DNA from: Nepenthes gracilis
Lineage: Eukaryota > Streptophyta > Magnoliopsida > Caryophyllales > Nepenthaceae
Length of the DNA stretch: 64,000 nucleotides
Direction: 5' to 3'
Assembly (NCBI GenBank): GCA_033239525.1
Contig: BSYO01000003.1
Location: 24,245,683 to 24,309,682, forward strand
The position numbers and the translations under genes were made by a program. The notes under the pieces were generated by a model. The model saw nothing but the letters and a program-made list of their open reading frames with translations. It did no database searches and had not been told where the DNA came from. Within the stretch, counting starts at the first letter, position 1, and each line of letters starts with the position of its first letter. Below, piece after piece: positions 31,975 through 44,151 of this stretch.

Positions 31975-33556
31975 CAACTATCCTGATTCTTAAGAGTTTA
32001 TCTCTTGAAATTCAGATTTGAACAACTTGTGTGTAATGGGATCGATGGCATTCTGTTGTGATATGATTAACTTATATTTTTTTTTCCATGAAGATCAAAA
32101 TTTGGGGAACTTTGAGTTGTCACATGCATCCAAGTAACCAATTTAACTGAATTTATGTTGAACTTGGGCCAAACAATTGTAGAATCTGGATGAATAGGTA
32201 TCCTGAAATTTAGGAGTTTTGAAGTGTTGACATAAGATATACTGAAACTTGTGTATAATGCAAGCAACAGTTGCTAAAGTTGTCACCAGATGTACTCAGA
32301 TCTAGTGGAGATGTTTTATTTGGTGAACCTAAAATTGGTTGTAAGTGGCTTTAAGCTTCCTATTAACTCATGTGACTAGTTCAACTTGAGATGTTGCTGG
32401 GGTAAAATAACTCAGTTTCTATATGAAAAAATTGTTTGATGCAAAATGTGTTTAGTATTTGTACATTTCTTTTTGTGTTTTTTAGTTTTTTTAAATGTTC
32501 CTGTGCATTATTGTAACTTTTTAGCAACCCTTTATAAGAGAAGAATATGGAATTTCTCATTTGTGAAATTTACCTTTTTCAGTGTGTATTTGGTTATATG
32601 TTTGTCAGTTGTGCTGTTGCATTTTCAGTGGCTTGAATATTTAAAATGTCATAGCAATGGAAACCATCCAATACCTCACTATTTCACACTTGTTATCTAT
32701 TCATTTTTTTGTCCCAGTGGAAATTATTTTCGATCACAAACAACTTTCGATCCATATTCAAGGCATGGAAGATCATTATTTTCAGAGATCATTTTGACTG
32801 ATGTGTTGAGACTTGGTTGGGAATTGACTCAAGACCAACCCTCTGTTTGACAGGAAAACACTTGTGCTACTACAAGGTGTTCTTTCATCTTGCAAGCCCA
32901 TACAAAATTTGAATGAGCTTAATCATTATTTTGCAGGGTTAGAAAAAATGACAGAAGATCAATATTTCTGGCATTAATGTTATTTCTCTTCATTGAAAGT
33001 GCAAAAATGTCTACGAACTTGTGTCCATGGATTTTGTTTGATATGAAAAATAGTGTATATGCTCTCAAACTTATAATTGTAGTAAAAACCTGAAGCTAAG
33101 ATTTCATATTTCTATTTTATGAGGGGAGCAAGTGCATTGTTTGCTCTGGCTTTATATTTCGATCCATCACTACTGCCCAACTGCTGCAAACACGATGAAA
33201 CATGGTTAATTTTATATTTTACCCAAAGTTCTTTCTATGACAGTATTAGAAGATTAGTAGCCCTGACATGTTTCTTATATTGGTGTTTTAGATATACTAT
33301 TTGTTGCCTATTTATTAAAGAGCTCCCTCCTCCGTCTCAAAAAAATGAAGGGAGATACTTCACCAAAAAGAGGTTTAAGACTGTTGCAGGTTTCTGGGAT
33401 GTATATGAACTTCGTGGTATAGTTCATTGATCAAGTTCGTAGAATGATCAGGCTTGTTGTAAAATCTAATCTAATTAAATTCAGTATTGGATTTTATATC
33501 GCCCACTTTTTTGGTTGGATACTCCTGATGTTTCTAATGAAGAATAAGTTTTGTAG
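31975..33556. other. Intergenic or intronic sequence without a recognised gene
   Basis: T-rich plus-strand sequence with no repeat I can match elsewhere in the window. The 134-codon frame at 32446-32850 is rich in F, L and V, as expected of AT-rich sequence by chance, and resembles no family. The composition would fit a plant intron, but no exon is visible. Confidence 0.45.
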
Positions 33557-34415
33557 TGATGGGGACGTTAGTAATAGGTCGTCCAAGAGGGGTAAGCGCC
33601 CGTAATCAATAGCGCCCATTTATCCTGTGGACGCCAACGATGCTTGACCTTAAAAGAACGAGTGGGCCGGATGCGCCCAGATTGAAATCACCACGCGCAC
33701 TTTCCCAAGCCTCAACGGTCGTTTGCCATAATTCGCCGCACCTCCAAGAATGGCAACCTCTTCCGTAACGAAAATTTTCCAGAATCAGAGCACATCTCGA
33801 AAGGAAGGCTCACTAATCGGGCACATCCACAAAGAGATGTCCTAATAGCCATCGCGGCACTGATCCTAATAGAAGGAAGGGAATCCTCCTTCTCACCGCT
33901 GCCCTGAACGGTGCCCGCGCCATGCTAGAGAAGGCAATGATCCCACAAAAGGCGCATCCCGTCGCCACCTAAGCAAGGCAACGGGGCCCACGACTATAAA
34001 AGGCCATGGAGACTCATTCTATATGCACTCTTTCTTACATACTCAAGCTAACATAAGCTCTCTAAACTCTCAAGCGTCCCAACGCTCTCTCTCTGTTACT
34101 AGTTCCCTGTGAGTTCAGTTCTTAGAGAATCCGCTTTCCACAAGTATCCACAACCAATGCCACTCTCTTCACGAGTGCACCTCCCACCGTCATTCTCAAA
34201 TCCCACGCCCGACATTCATCTTTACATTCTTTGCATTCACCTTTTTATTCTCAAAAGGCCAAGCATCGACTTTGGAAATTTGGGAGCTGCTGTGGGATAA
34301 AATACCGACGCCACCGACCTCTGTTCAAGTCAGAAGCGTGCGATCCTGCAGTTCAAAGGACGATGATCGGGAATTCACGATCAATCCGCTCAAATTGACG
34401 ATCTACGATGCATCA
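33557..34415 (+). repeat. 5' LTR of Tat-2
   Basis: About 860 bp, from TGATGGGGACGTTAG to CTACGATGCATCA. It carries the family TATA box at 33994-34003 and the ATCCTGCAG..GGACGATG segment equivalent to GTAGGATC in the other copies. Confidence 0.8.
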
Positions 34416-34439
34416 TCACGCCCGTGGGAACGCTGACGA

Positions 34440-36150
34440 AAAGCCAACCAACTACATTTCAAATCAAAGATTATCGTGCGAAATGGTGAACACAATGGCT
34501 CAAGCAGCGCTCCACTAGAGAGGTCAGCTCCCTCGGCCCACGCCCGCCACTCAAATGGGTAATGGTCAAAGAACAATCGCTCCAATCTTCCTAATCATGG
34601 CGGTAAATGAATAAGATGTCTCAGAGGCTCCAAATACCGTGCACGCGCAAGGCAAGAAGAAGCAGGGGCCTCAACCTCCACGACATCCATGCCAGCCTCC
34701 GTGCGGGAGGTCGGAGGAGGAAGAACTCCACCAAGAAGACTTTGGAGGCTGGGATAACTCACATCCTAGCAGCCTCTAACACCCGTGAGCCATTCAAGCC
34801 CAAGGGGCACTTTGAAAGCTATGGACTCTGGATGAGAGCCCCAAAAGAAGAAACCCTAAGTACCCCTGCACGAGAAGAGACCTTCTCGCAAGAGGGTTTC
34901 ATGTCATCCGATCCACAAGCCTTAACCAGCTGACGATGACGACGCAAAGATCAATAGAAAGAACAAGAGCCGAGAATCTACCTCAACTCTAAAAAGATTT
35001 CAAAATTCTCCTCGGGAGGAAAAGTTCAAAAAATTCGAACCGGGGTGTTCAAAGACGAAGACAAGCACGCGGCCGACCAAGAGATCTCCATTCACCATGG
35101 AGATTTGGGACCCAACCATTGCTGCCAAAATTCAATATGCCGGATCTGATCCCTACGATGGGAGCACCGATCCTACGACTACTGATCACTTCCGCACCTC
35201 AGCCACTTCCTAGAGGAGGCTACCATGTGGCCGATGTTTTCCCTTACCTCAAGGGGGACGCCTGATCTAGTTCGATTAGCTTCCCTGAATTTCGTTTCGT
35301 GAGTTTTCGAGATCTCGCCGATCTCTTCCTAGCCTAGTATGCTTTCGCCGCTTGGGAAGAAAAGCAAATACAGCACTTGCCCACTTCAAGTAGAGGCCGA
35401 ACGAGAAACCGAGGAGGTTCTCGGGACGCCGCCATCGAGGCAAGAAGGGTACCCAAGCTCACCGATAAGGTGAAGCCGAGCTGCTTCATTTTTGCTTCTC
35501 CGGTCCGAGTGACTTTTCAAGACACTTGCCCACAAGGTCCTGCAGACTTTCCGAGAGGCTTCGAGTCCATCGCCGCCGTCTACAACGGCAAAGGAGGCCA
35601 ACGAGGTAAAAATACCTAGAACGGATTTGACTATCCTCACTCCACGCCACTGACGAAGAGGAAGAACAGTGTACCAAAACCCACTGAAGGAAGCAACTTA
35701 GACCGCCACCAACGCGAGGAGTACAGCTGCCCGTGATCCAACTTCGCCGAACGACACACGGCAAACGTCATCATGCGTATCCGTGGGGAGAAGTCACCAA
35801 GGGCCAAAGCCATTAAAGAACACTGGGACAGAGGAGATCCAAGAAGGTAACGCGGATTTCCATCGATCTCCGTGACATACCACGGTGCCGTAAGACGCCG
35901 CAACGGGAGATCAAAGAGTCGATCCGCTGCATACACCTCACAAAGTTCCTAAGGAACCCCGAAAGGTACTCCTAACCTCACAAAGTCAGGATTTGTTTGA
36001 TCAATCCTACCGAGGGAACCGGTAAAGAAACAAAAGTCAACACGGTGACCATCCAACTCGCCAAGGCGCACTCCAATCGATCACCAAGAGAAGCTAGATA
36101 AACGCAATAAGCAAAGGGTGGCGGAAGATGTTATTAGTTTTAGTAATAAT
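34440..36150 (+). pseudogene. gag: gag of Tat-2 (degenerate)
   Basis: Readable pieces include SPFTMEIWDPTIAAKIQYAG and DPYDGSTDP near 35090-35170, the Tat Gag core. LTDKVKPSCFIFA-like sequence follows near 35450, then a lysine/arginine-rich patch. No intact zinc knuckle can be read because of indels around 35860-35960, where the sequence corresponds to the knuckle region of Tat-1. None of the long frames in this interval (for example the minus-strand ones at 35386-35936) is credible as a gene. Confidence 0.65.
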
Positions 36151-36239
36151 GATATGACACATGTAATCTCCCATCATTTAGATCCTCGATTGATTCTTCA
36201 GGCTCGCTTCGTGATGGTATGCTCGACCATCAGCTGAAA

Positions 36240-36720
36240 CGAGTTTTCTGATAACAGAAGTTCAAGAGATCGACTTCTACCGATGCATTCTTTAAGTTAG
36301 GGCTTAAAAAGAATCAACTCAAACCGGTCAAAGGACCGCTACATGGGCTAGATAACGAATCAAGAGTCCCAAGGGATGATACAGCTGAGGTTACCCGGGG
36401 GCACATACCCTAACGGGCAAGTCGCACGCCATTTTCCCGGGGCCGACCTCCGCTCCGTGATACAACACCATCCTAGGCCGGCTGGGCCCGGCAACTGCTC
36501 GGGTCATTTCAATACCGCACTTAAAAATGAAATTTCTAACATTATGCGCTATGTAAGAAGTAGTGACCAAGTAACTAGACTACACGTGCTATATGTCGAT
36601 AACACCAAAGGGCATCAAGAGGCGAGCAAAGGAGTTAGACCATGGAGACGAGGCTTCCCAAAGCAGCATAGTCTAGCGAGGCCACCGGGCCTCAGACTCT
36701 AAACCGATGATTCGGAATGT
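36240..36720 (+). pseudogene. Aspartic protease region of Tat-2
   Basis: KLGLKKNQLKPVKGPLHGLD near 36290-36350 corresponds to the Tat protease segment ending LYGF. Later ATTTCAATACCGCACTTAAA matches the position of the YHLKMKF codons. Frames change several times and the active site is not visible. Confidence 0.6.
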
Positions 36721-37134
36721 GCATACAGACAGGGGCTAGCTCTTCGCTGACCATCGAGGAACCGATCAACTTCTCGAGGCGTAACATAGATGCCTTTGTG
36801 ACGCCCGCGACATGCCTAGGATTCCTGCTTAGAGTAATGGTCTACAAGTCGATCTCAATCCGACCGCAAACCCATCAGTAAAACCAACGAACCACCTCAC
36901 CAAAAGCTTATAGCCATTCGGGAGGAGGTGAAAAAGTCGGGCGGATGCCGGTTCATCAAGGAGGTCCAGCACTGATCGGCTCTCTAACGTCACTCCGGTC
37001 AAGCAAAAGTAACGAAAATGACTTGATGTGCATCGATTTCACCGATGTCGAAAGCCTACCAAAAGGATGACTTCCCATCGCCTCAGATCGATCGACTGGC
37101 CGGTGGACTCCACTTCCCGGTCACGAGCCGCTGA
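36720..37134 (+). pseudogene. Reverse transcriptase N-terminal part of Tat-2
   Basis: Pieces such as NIDAFV, RVMVYKSISI, EEVKK and LMCIDFTD lie in order but in different frames. They correspond to the extension, fingers and CVDFTDLNKA regions of a Tat RT. The domain leads straight into the tandem array at the LSFMDA codons. Confidence 0.65.
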
Positions 37135-40100
37135 GTTTTATGACGCGCACTGAGTTACAATCGATCGATGAGCCTAATAGACGGAGCACACCTCATTCAT
37201 GCATCAATTAAGGCACTCTACTATTACAAAGTCATACTTTTCGTCCAAGAACTCAAATTAATTACAAAGGCTTGTGGAACGAAATGTTCAAGTGAAGCAG
37301 ACGGGGCACGCAATATGAAGGTATACGAGACGACATGCTTCAGCCAAAAGTAAGACCACCAACGATCATATTCGTAACTGGCCGAAACCTTCGAGGTACT
37401 CCGAGCACACCCGATGAAGTCAACTACCAAAATGTGTCTTCGGAGTGTCCTCTCGGGAAATTATCGGTTTTATCGCCTCTCAATAATGGATCAAAGCAAA
37501 CACAGAGAAGATTAAGGCCCTCACGATATTTAATTCGCCACGAGTGTCAAGAATCCCAAAGGCTAACTGAAGACTGGGCATTTGCTTTCGCCAAGCTAAG
37601 TCCAGAGACAAGTATCTACCTTTCTTCAAGGCTCGAAAGGGGCGCGAAGCGAACGGGTTCTAGGGACGAATGAGTGCCAAGCCGCTCGATTTAACTTATG
37701 GGTACTTCGCCACCCATCGTCACCGACGCACTAAGAGACGAGAAGAGTCAGACATCTACCTAGCGGTATCGAGGCGGCTTTCAGCCTCGGCCTAGTACGC
37801 CAGATTGGGCGACGCACAACGGCCGGGTACACGTAAGGAAAACGCTGATGACGGTACAAACTCGCTACCCATACGGAGAAGCTCGCTGGGCACTCGCCTA
37901 CCCGGCCAGAAGTCGAGACCATATTTCCAAGCTCATCGCAGGTGGTTGTCCTCGACCACCAACTGCGAGGGACATCCTTCCAAATCTTGATGTTTCGGGA
38001 CGACTGTTAAACGGGTCATCAACCGAGAGAGTTTGACATCGAAGCTTCTACTGTGCCATCCATCAAATGATCGGGCACTAGCCGATTTCATCGCTGAAGC
38101 TCAGTTTTATGACGCTGCATCGAGTTACAATCGATCGTGATGAGCCCAATGTATTTAGGAGCACACCTCATTCATGACCAATTAAGGCACCTACTATTAC
38201 AAAGTCATACTTTTTGGTCTGAAGAACTTGGGCTCAATTTACCAAAGGCTTGTGAACGAAATGTTCAAGAAGCAGATTGGCCGCAATATGAAGGTATACT
38301 GCACGACATGTCATTAAAAGTAAGACCACCAACGATCATATTCGTAATCTGGCTGAAACCTTCGAGGTACTCCGAGCACACCAGATGAAGTCGAACCAGT
38401 CAAAATGTGTCTTCGGAGTGTCCTCTGGGAAATTATTGGGTTTTATCGTCTCTCAATAATGGATTGAAGCAAACACAGAAGATTAAGGCCCTCACGATAT
38501 TTAACCCGCCACTGAGTGTCAAGAATCCCAAAGGCTAACTCGAAGACTCGGCAAAGGCTTTTTTGGCTCGCTAAGTCCAGACAAGTATCTACCTTTCTTC
38601 AAGGCTCGAAAGTGGGGCTAAAGTAACGGGTTCAGTGGACGAATGAGTGCTGGGCCGCCGACGAATTTATGTAGTATTTCGTCACCCATCGTCACGACGT
38701 TATCAAGAGATCGAGAAGAGTCAGTACATCTACCTAGCGGTACGTGAGGCGCCTTAGCCCGCCTCTAGTACGCCAGATTACGACGCACAACGGCCGGCCT
38801 ACTACGTGAAGGAAAACGCCGATCGCGCCAAACCGCTACCCATACGCCGAGAAGCTCGCTTGCACTCGCCTACTCGGCCAGAAGTTGAGACCATATTTCC
38901 AAGCTCATCGTGTGGTTGTCCTGACCGACCAGTTGTTGAGGGACATCCTTCCAAATCTTGATGTTCTCGGACGACCGGTTAAATGGGTCATCGAACTCGA
39001 GAGAGTTTGAGCATCGAAGCGCCTGTGCCATCCATCAAATGATCGCACTAGCCGACTTATCATTGAAGTCGAAGTTTTATGTACGCGCACTCGAGTTACA
39101 ATCGATCGACGAGCCCAAAATATTTATGAGCACACCTCATTCACACCAATTAAGGCACCTACTATTACAAAGTCATACTTTTCGTCCAAGAACTTCGGGG
39201 CTCAATTTACCAAAGGCTCGTGGAACTAAATGTCTGGAAGAAGCAAACATTGGCCGAATATGAAGGTATACGTGAGACGACATGCTTCACAAAAGTAAGA
39301 CCACCAACGATCATATTCGTAATCCTGTTAAACCTTTCGAGGTACTCCGAGCACACCAGATGAAGTTGAACCAGTCAAAATGTGTCTTCGGAGTGTCCTC
39401 TGGGAAATTATTGGGTTTTATCGTCTCTCAATAATGGATTGAAGCAAACACAGAGAAGATTAAGGCCCTCACGGATATGACCCCGCCACAGAGTGTCAAG
39501 AATCCCAAAGGCTAATCGAAGATCAAAGGTTGGGCTTCTCGCAAGTCCGTAGACAAGTATCTACCTTCTTCAAGGCTCGAGTGGGGCGAAGCGAATGGGT
39601 TCTAGTGACGAATGAGTGCCAAGCGCTTTCGACGAACTTACAGTACTTCGCCACCCATCGCCGACTGATGCTACTAAGAGACTCCGAGAAGAGCTGCATA
39701 TCTACCTAGCGGCATCGAGGCGGCTCTAGCTTCCGCCCTAGCACGCCAGATTTGCGACGCACAACGGCACGGCCTACTACGTAAGGAAAACGCTGACGGC
39801 ACAACCGCTACCCATACGCCGAGAAGCCCGCTGCACTCGCTCACTCGCCCGAAGTCAGACCATATTTCCAAGCTCATCGTGTGGTTGTCCTGACCGACCA
39901 GTTGTTGAGGGACATCCTTCCAAATCTTGATGTTTCGGGACGACTGGTTAAATGGGTCATCGAACTGAGAGAGTTTGACATTGAGTTTCGGCCCAGGCCA
40001 TCCATCAAATGACTGGCACTAGCCGACTTCATCGCTGAAGTCGAGTTTTATAGACGCGTACTCGAGTTACAATCAGATCAGGATGAGCCCAATAGATGAG

Positions 40101-41985
40101 GAGCACACCTCATTCATGACCAATTAAGGCACCTACTATTACAAAGTCATACTTTTTGGTCTGAAGAACTTGGGCTCAATTTACCAAAGGCTTGTGAACG
40201 AAATGTTCAAGAAGCAGATTGGCCGCAATATGAAGGTATACGTAGACGACATGCTTGTCAAAAGTAAGACCACCAACGATCATATTCGTAATCTGGCTGA
40301 AACCTTCGAGGTACTCCGAGCACACCAGATGAAGTCAACTACTGCCAAAATGTGTCTCGAGTGTCCTCTCCGGGAAATTATCTGGGTTTTATCGTCTCTC
40401 AATAATGGATTGAAGCAAACACAAAGAAAGATTAAGGCCCTCACGATATGACTCCGCACAGAGTGTCAAGAATCCCAAAGGCTAACGAAGACCGGGCAGC
40501 TTTTTTTTCTCAAGCAAGTCCAGACAAGCATCTACCTTCTTCAAGGCTCGAAAGTGGGGCGAAGCGAACGGTTCTAGTGGACGAATGAGTGCTAAGTCGC
40601 TTCAAACTTACGTAGTACTCGCCACCCATCGTCACGGACAAGCATTGCAAGAGACTGAGAAGAGTCAGACATCTACCTAGCGGCCGGGTGAGCGGCCTTA
40701 GCCGGCCTAGCACGCCGTGATTACGACGCACAACGGGCCGGTCTACTACGTAAGGAAAACGCCGATCGTGCCGAAACTCGCCACCCATACCCGAGAAGCC
40801 GCTTTGCACTCGCTTCACGGCCAGAAGTCGAGACCATATTTCCAAGCTCATCGTGGTCATTCCCGACCACTTGGCTGAGGAACATCCTTCCAAATCTTGA
40901 TGTTTCGTGGACGACCGGTTAAAATGGGTCATCGAACCGAGAGAGTTTGGCATCGAAGTTTCCCGTGCCATCCATCAAATGACTGGCACTAGCCGACTTC
41001 ATCGCTGAAGTCGAGTTTTATAGACGCGCACTCGAGTTACAATCGATCAGACGAGCCCAATGGGGACAGGAGCACACCTCATTCACCACTCAATTAAGGC
41101 ACCTACTATTACAAAGTCATACTTTCGTCCTCCGAATCAGGTCAATTTACTAAAGGCTTGTGAACGAAATGTTCAAGAAGCAAGATCGGCCGCAATATGA
41201 AGGTATACGTAGACGACATGTCATTAAAAAGTAAGACCACCAACGATCATATTCGTAACTGGCCGAAACCTTTCGAGGCACTCCGAATACACCGTATTTA
41301 AGTCAAACTAATGGGTAATGTGTCTTCGGAGTGTCCTCTGGGAAATTATCGGGTTTTATCGTCTCTCAATAATGGATTGAAGCAAACACAGAGAAGATTA
41401 AGGTCTCACTTATACGACCCGCCACAGTGTCAAGAATCCCAAAGGCTAATCGAAGACTCTGGCAAAGTTTTTTTGCTTCTCGCCAAGTCCAGAGATGTAG
41501 GGCATCTACCTTTCTTCAAGGCTCGAGTGGGGCGAAAGCGAAATGGTTCTAGTGACTAATGAGTGCTAAGCCGTCTTCGACGAACTTACGAGTACTTGGC
41601 CACCCATCGTCGCGCCGACACTGGGTGAGACGGGAGAAGAGTCAGACATCTACCTACTGGCATCGAGGCGGCCTTAGCTCGGCCCTAGTACGCCAGATTA
41701 TGACGCACAACGGCCGTCTACTACGTAAGGAAAACGTTGACGGCTGGCCAAACTCGCTACCCATACGCCGAGAAGCTCGCTCGCACTCCGTCTACTCGGC
41801 CGCAGGTTGAGACCATATTTGCTCATCGTGGTGGTTGTCCTGATCGCTCAAATTAAGCCGAGGGACATCCTTCCAAATCTCGATGTTTCGGACGACCGGT
41901 TAAACGGGTCATCGAACCGAGAGAGCTCGACATCGGGAAGTTCTCGCCTGTGCCATCCATCAAATGATCGGCACTAGCCGACTCC
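37135..41985 (+). repeat. Five tandem copies of a 970-bp RT-RNase H segment
   Basis: The landmark GAGTTTTAT..GACGCGCACTCGAG recurs at 37135, 38104, 39074, 40045 and 41015, with periods of 969, 970, 971 and 970. Each unit runs from the RT palm (SFMDA, GTYYYKV, LGSIYQRLVNEMFKKQIG, YVDDMLVKSKTTNDHIRN, ETFEVLRAHQMK) through the connection to RNase H (PVYYV-K-L, RYPYAEKLA, KLRPYFQAHRVVVLTDQ, WVIELREFDIEFRP) and on to ADFIAE. There it jumps back to the SFMDA codons. The fifth unit leads into the normal ADF..AE-TTSKSS continuation. In copies 4 and 5 the join changes frame. Copy 4 has an intact YVDD at 40239-40250. Units differ by dense 1-5 base indels. Confidence 0.88.
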
Positions 41986-42420
41986 CCCACGCTGAAACCA
42001 CTTCCAAATCATCAAGAACACTGTCGTCAACACGAACTATCACCGTGAGGAGCCGATTGGGTCCTCAACGTGACAAATCATCTACACACTCAAGTAGCTA
42101 CGGAGACTTAAGGACCTCAGACTCGTTTAAGGTGAAGTACTCATTAAAGCTCGATTTTTCGCCACCAATAATGTTACCGAGCACGGGAGCCTTTGTTGTA
42201 CCAATTATGATTTGAAATGTGCGCTTCAAATAAAGCACTCCTGATCAAGCATAAAGGACTAGATAGTCGTCAACTAAATCAATAGGAGTTTCGAGGCATG
42301 CACCATCTCCTAGCCACATATTCGCAAAGGTAAAGAGCGTGATCCGCAGGTTTGATGCTTAACTCGTTTCACATCCCAGACTGAAATCGGGAAGTGCCGA
42401 CTAGCTTGTGGAGATGGTGG
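41986..42420 (+). pseudogene. Second RNase H (Tat-specific) of Tat-2
   Basis: SDSFKVKYSLKLDFSPPIML at about 42120-42180 matches the EGFEVKYALRLDFSATNNVA stretch of the additional RNase H in Tat elements. Downstream, an INxSFEACxP-like segment occurs near 42280. Frames are broken by indels. In Tat-1 the equivalent domain lies inside the repeated unit, whereas here it is single copy. Confidence 0.65.
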
Positions 42421-43712
42421 TAGCTAAAATTCGACCGCACGCAGGATGCTGGGAGGTCTTGGGCACTCCAAGCATAGAGGAACAGCCGAGGCATTTCTCG
42501 ATGGCGAGACCTGATGATGCCCTACCGAGATACATCGTGAAACGGGTACTTCACGGGAGAACGCAAACGAATCCAATCGATCAAGAAGATGGCCTCATTG
42601 TATATCAGGTTTACGAAAGATTATACTACCGAGAATACTCAACTCCATACCGTGCCTTACTCCCGAGGAGGCCGATCACGCATCGAGCCAAGTCCACCTC
42701 AAGACTGTGGATCACATCGCTGCAAAACTCAGCGCTCAAAGTTACGCACAGGGTATTAATGTCAACGATGAAAAAGGACGCCTTGAAATTTGTGAAAAGG
42801 TGTGAGAATTGCCAACTTCATAGCAATCTTCATCACCAAACCTCACGCGAGTTGAGAGTCTCCAAGCACCTCGCTCTACGCAGCCTGGGCTTGACATTCG
42901 CCCATTTCCTATCATGATCGCCAACTTAATTCATCATCATGGGTGCATAGACTACTTCACTAAATGGGTCAAGCCACCGCTAGCAAAGATTACCGAGCAT
43001 AATACCACTGAATTTGTCCGTGAGCATGGGCAGATTTAAGTTTCAGGTCATTATGACCACAACTAACCCAATTCTTTAGAAAATACTTCACCAAGTGTTG
43101 GACTAGTTTGAATAGCAGATTGATTCACATTTCGGCTGGCGCACTCTTCGTGCAAACGGCAGATGAAAGTCACCAACCGGACGTTGCTACACGGTCTGAA
43201 AACCAAGTCAAGGACGCTAGAGGCCTCGAGCCGATTAACCGCCTCTCAGGCAGGTATGGCCCAGGTCATATCGGCAACTCCCAAGGAACCAACACACGAG
43301 ATATCCTTCACTGTTATGGGATCGAGGCTATGATCCCACGAGATCGAGTTTCAAGTCTAGAGCCAAACCTCGAATCTACCAGGCAACTCCCAAAAGATCA
43401 AGAAACACCTAGATTTGCTGAGGAAGCCTACTTCACGCGGCCAAAATGCGCACAACCGCCTATCACAATCTAATCAATTGCCATTACAACAAGAAAGTAA
43501 AAGCGCTAAGAATTGGAAGGGGTTAGAGACCCTGCCCACAGCATAAAGGCCACAGTAAGACAACCAATCAATGCCTCTTCTCGAATCGGGAAGGCCTGCT
43601 CCTGAGAGCTTTGGCCGCTCTACGGAACAAAGTATACAAAATCCGAACCTAAAACTATAAGTTGGGTTCTGGCTGCATGGAACATGGTCCACTAAGCGCT
43701 ACTTCCAATGAA
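42421..43712 (+). pseudogene. Integrase of Tat-2 (degenerate)
   Basis: The plus frame 42408-42917 includes PRYIVKRVLHGRTQ-like sequence, YREYSTPYRALLPR (the segment before the zinc domain) and KKDALKFVKRCENCQLHSNL with its CxxC. Then FTKWVK-like, NTTEFV and TNPIL segments occur (42950-43080). At 43290-43470 TRDILHCYGIEAMIPRDRVS matches the TPFSLxYGxEAVIPVEI core end. WNMVH-like sequence and a KRYFQ-equivalent end close it near 43710. The D,D,E triad is not fully visible. Confidence 0.75.
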
Positions 43713-43904
43713 GGCCTAGTAGGTCAGTGTGTGTGTATGGTCATTAGTCTCGTTTAATAAATGTACATATATTAGTAAAGTATGCCTTTTACATGTTGTT
43801 ATGCCTATGTTTTTCTTTTTTCATATGTATGTCATGCGTAGGTGGCATGAATAAGGCACGACCTCGATCTCCTATGCCAAGCCTGCCTTCACCTCGCTCG
43901 CACT
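43713..43904 (+). other. Post-pol spacer of Tat-2
   Basis: Non-coding. TTTAATAAATGTACATA and a T-rich run resemble the Tat-1 spacer at 24900-24970. Confidence 0.5.
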
Positions 43905-44051
43905 TTAAACCTCGGGTCCCATACCAAGCGGCCCATAAGCGTCAAATTAAACTCTCGTCTTCGCGCTCGCCGCCCATAACATCGACCAAATATCGTCCCA
44001 TATCAAACTATTCGTAAGCGGTCAAATTAAACCTCGTCCCATGCCATAGTT
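43905..44051. repeat. Minisatellite of Tat-2, truncated by the gap
   Basis: CATAAGCGTCAAATTAAACT and GTAAGCGGTCAAATTAAACC are units of the same 39-bp type as 25049-25300. They are separated by a damaged unit and end at the N run. An unresolved repeat is a likely cause of the gap. Confidence 0.7.
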
Positions 44052-44151
44052 NNNNNNNNNNNNNNNNNNNNNNNNNNNNNNNNNNNNNNNNNNNNNNNNN
44101 NNNNNNNNNNNNNNNNNNNNNNNNNNNNNNNNNNNNNNNNNNNNNNNNNNN
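44052..44151. other. Assembly gap (100 N)
   Basis: Exactly 100 N, a conventional placeholder for a gap of unknown size. The flanks do not belong together: Tat-2 minisatellite on the left, unrelated sequence on the right. Confidence 0.99.

Larger units (their letters stand above)
33557..44051 (+). mobile_element. Ty3/gypsy Tat-lineage element (Tat-2), truncated by the gap
   Basis: Starts with a Tat-family LTR (33557-34415) and a damaged primer binding site (TCACGCCCGTGGGAACGC). Gag, protease, RT, RNase H, second RNase H and integrase debris follow on the plus strand. The post-integrase minisatellite runs into the N gap. No 3' LTR is seen on either side of the gap. It is from the same lineage as Tat-1 but GC-richer and more damaged by 1-5 base indels. 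Five tandem copies of an RT-RNase H segment enlarge it. Confidence 0.85.

Noticed and set aside
32446..32850. 134-codon plus-strand frame rich in F, L and V
   Set aside because: Composition is that of T-rich DNA read by chance. It has no conserved motif or signal-anchor context and no neighbour supporting a gene.
36376..36702. 108-codon plus-strand frame
   Set aside because: Out-of-frame reading of the protease-RT region of Tat-2; the real homology lies in other frames.
40510..40971. 153-codon minus-strand frame
   Set aside because: Shadow of the RNase H part of the tandem array on the opposite strand; no family pattern.
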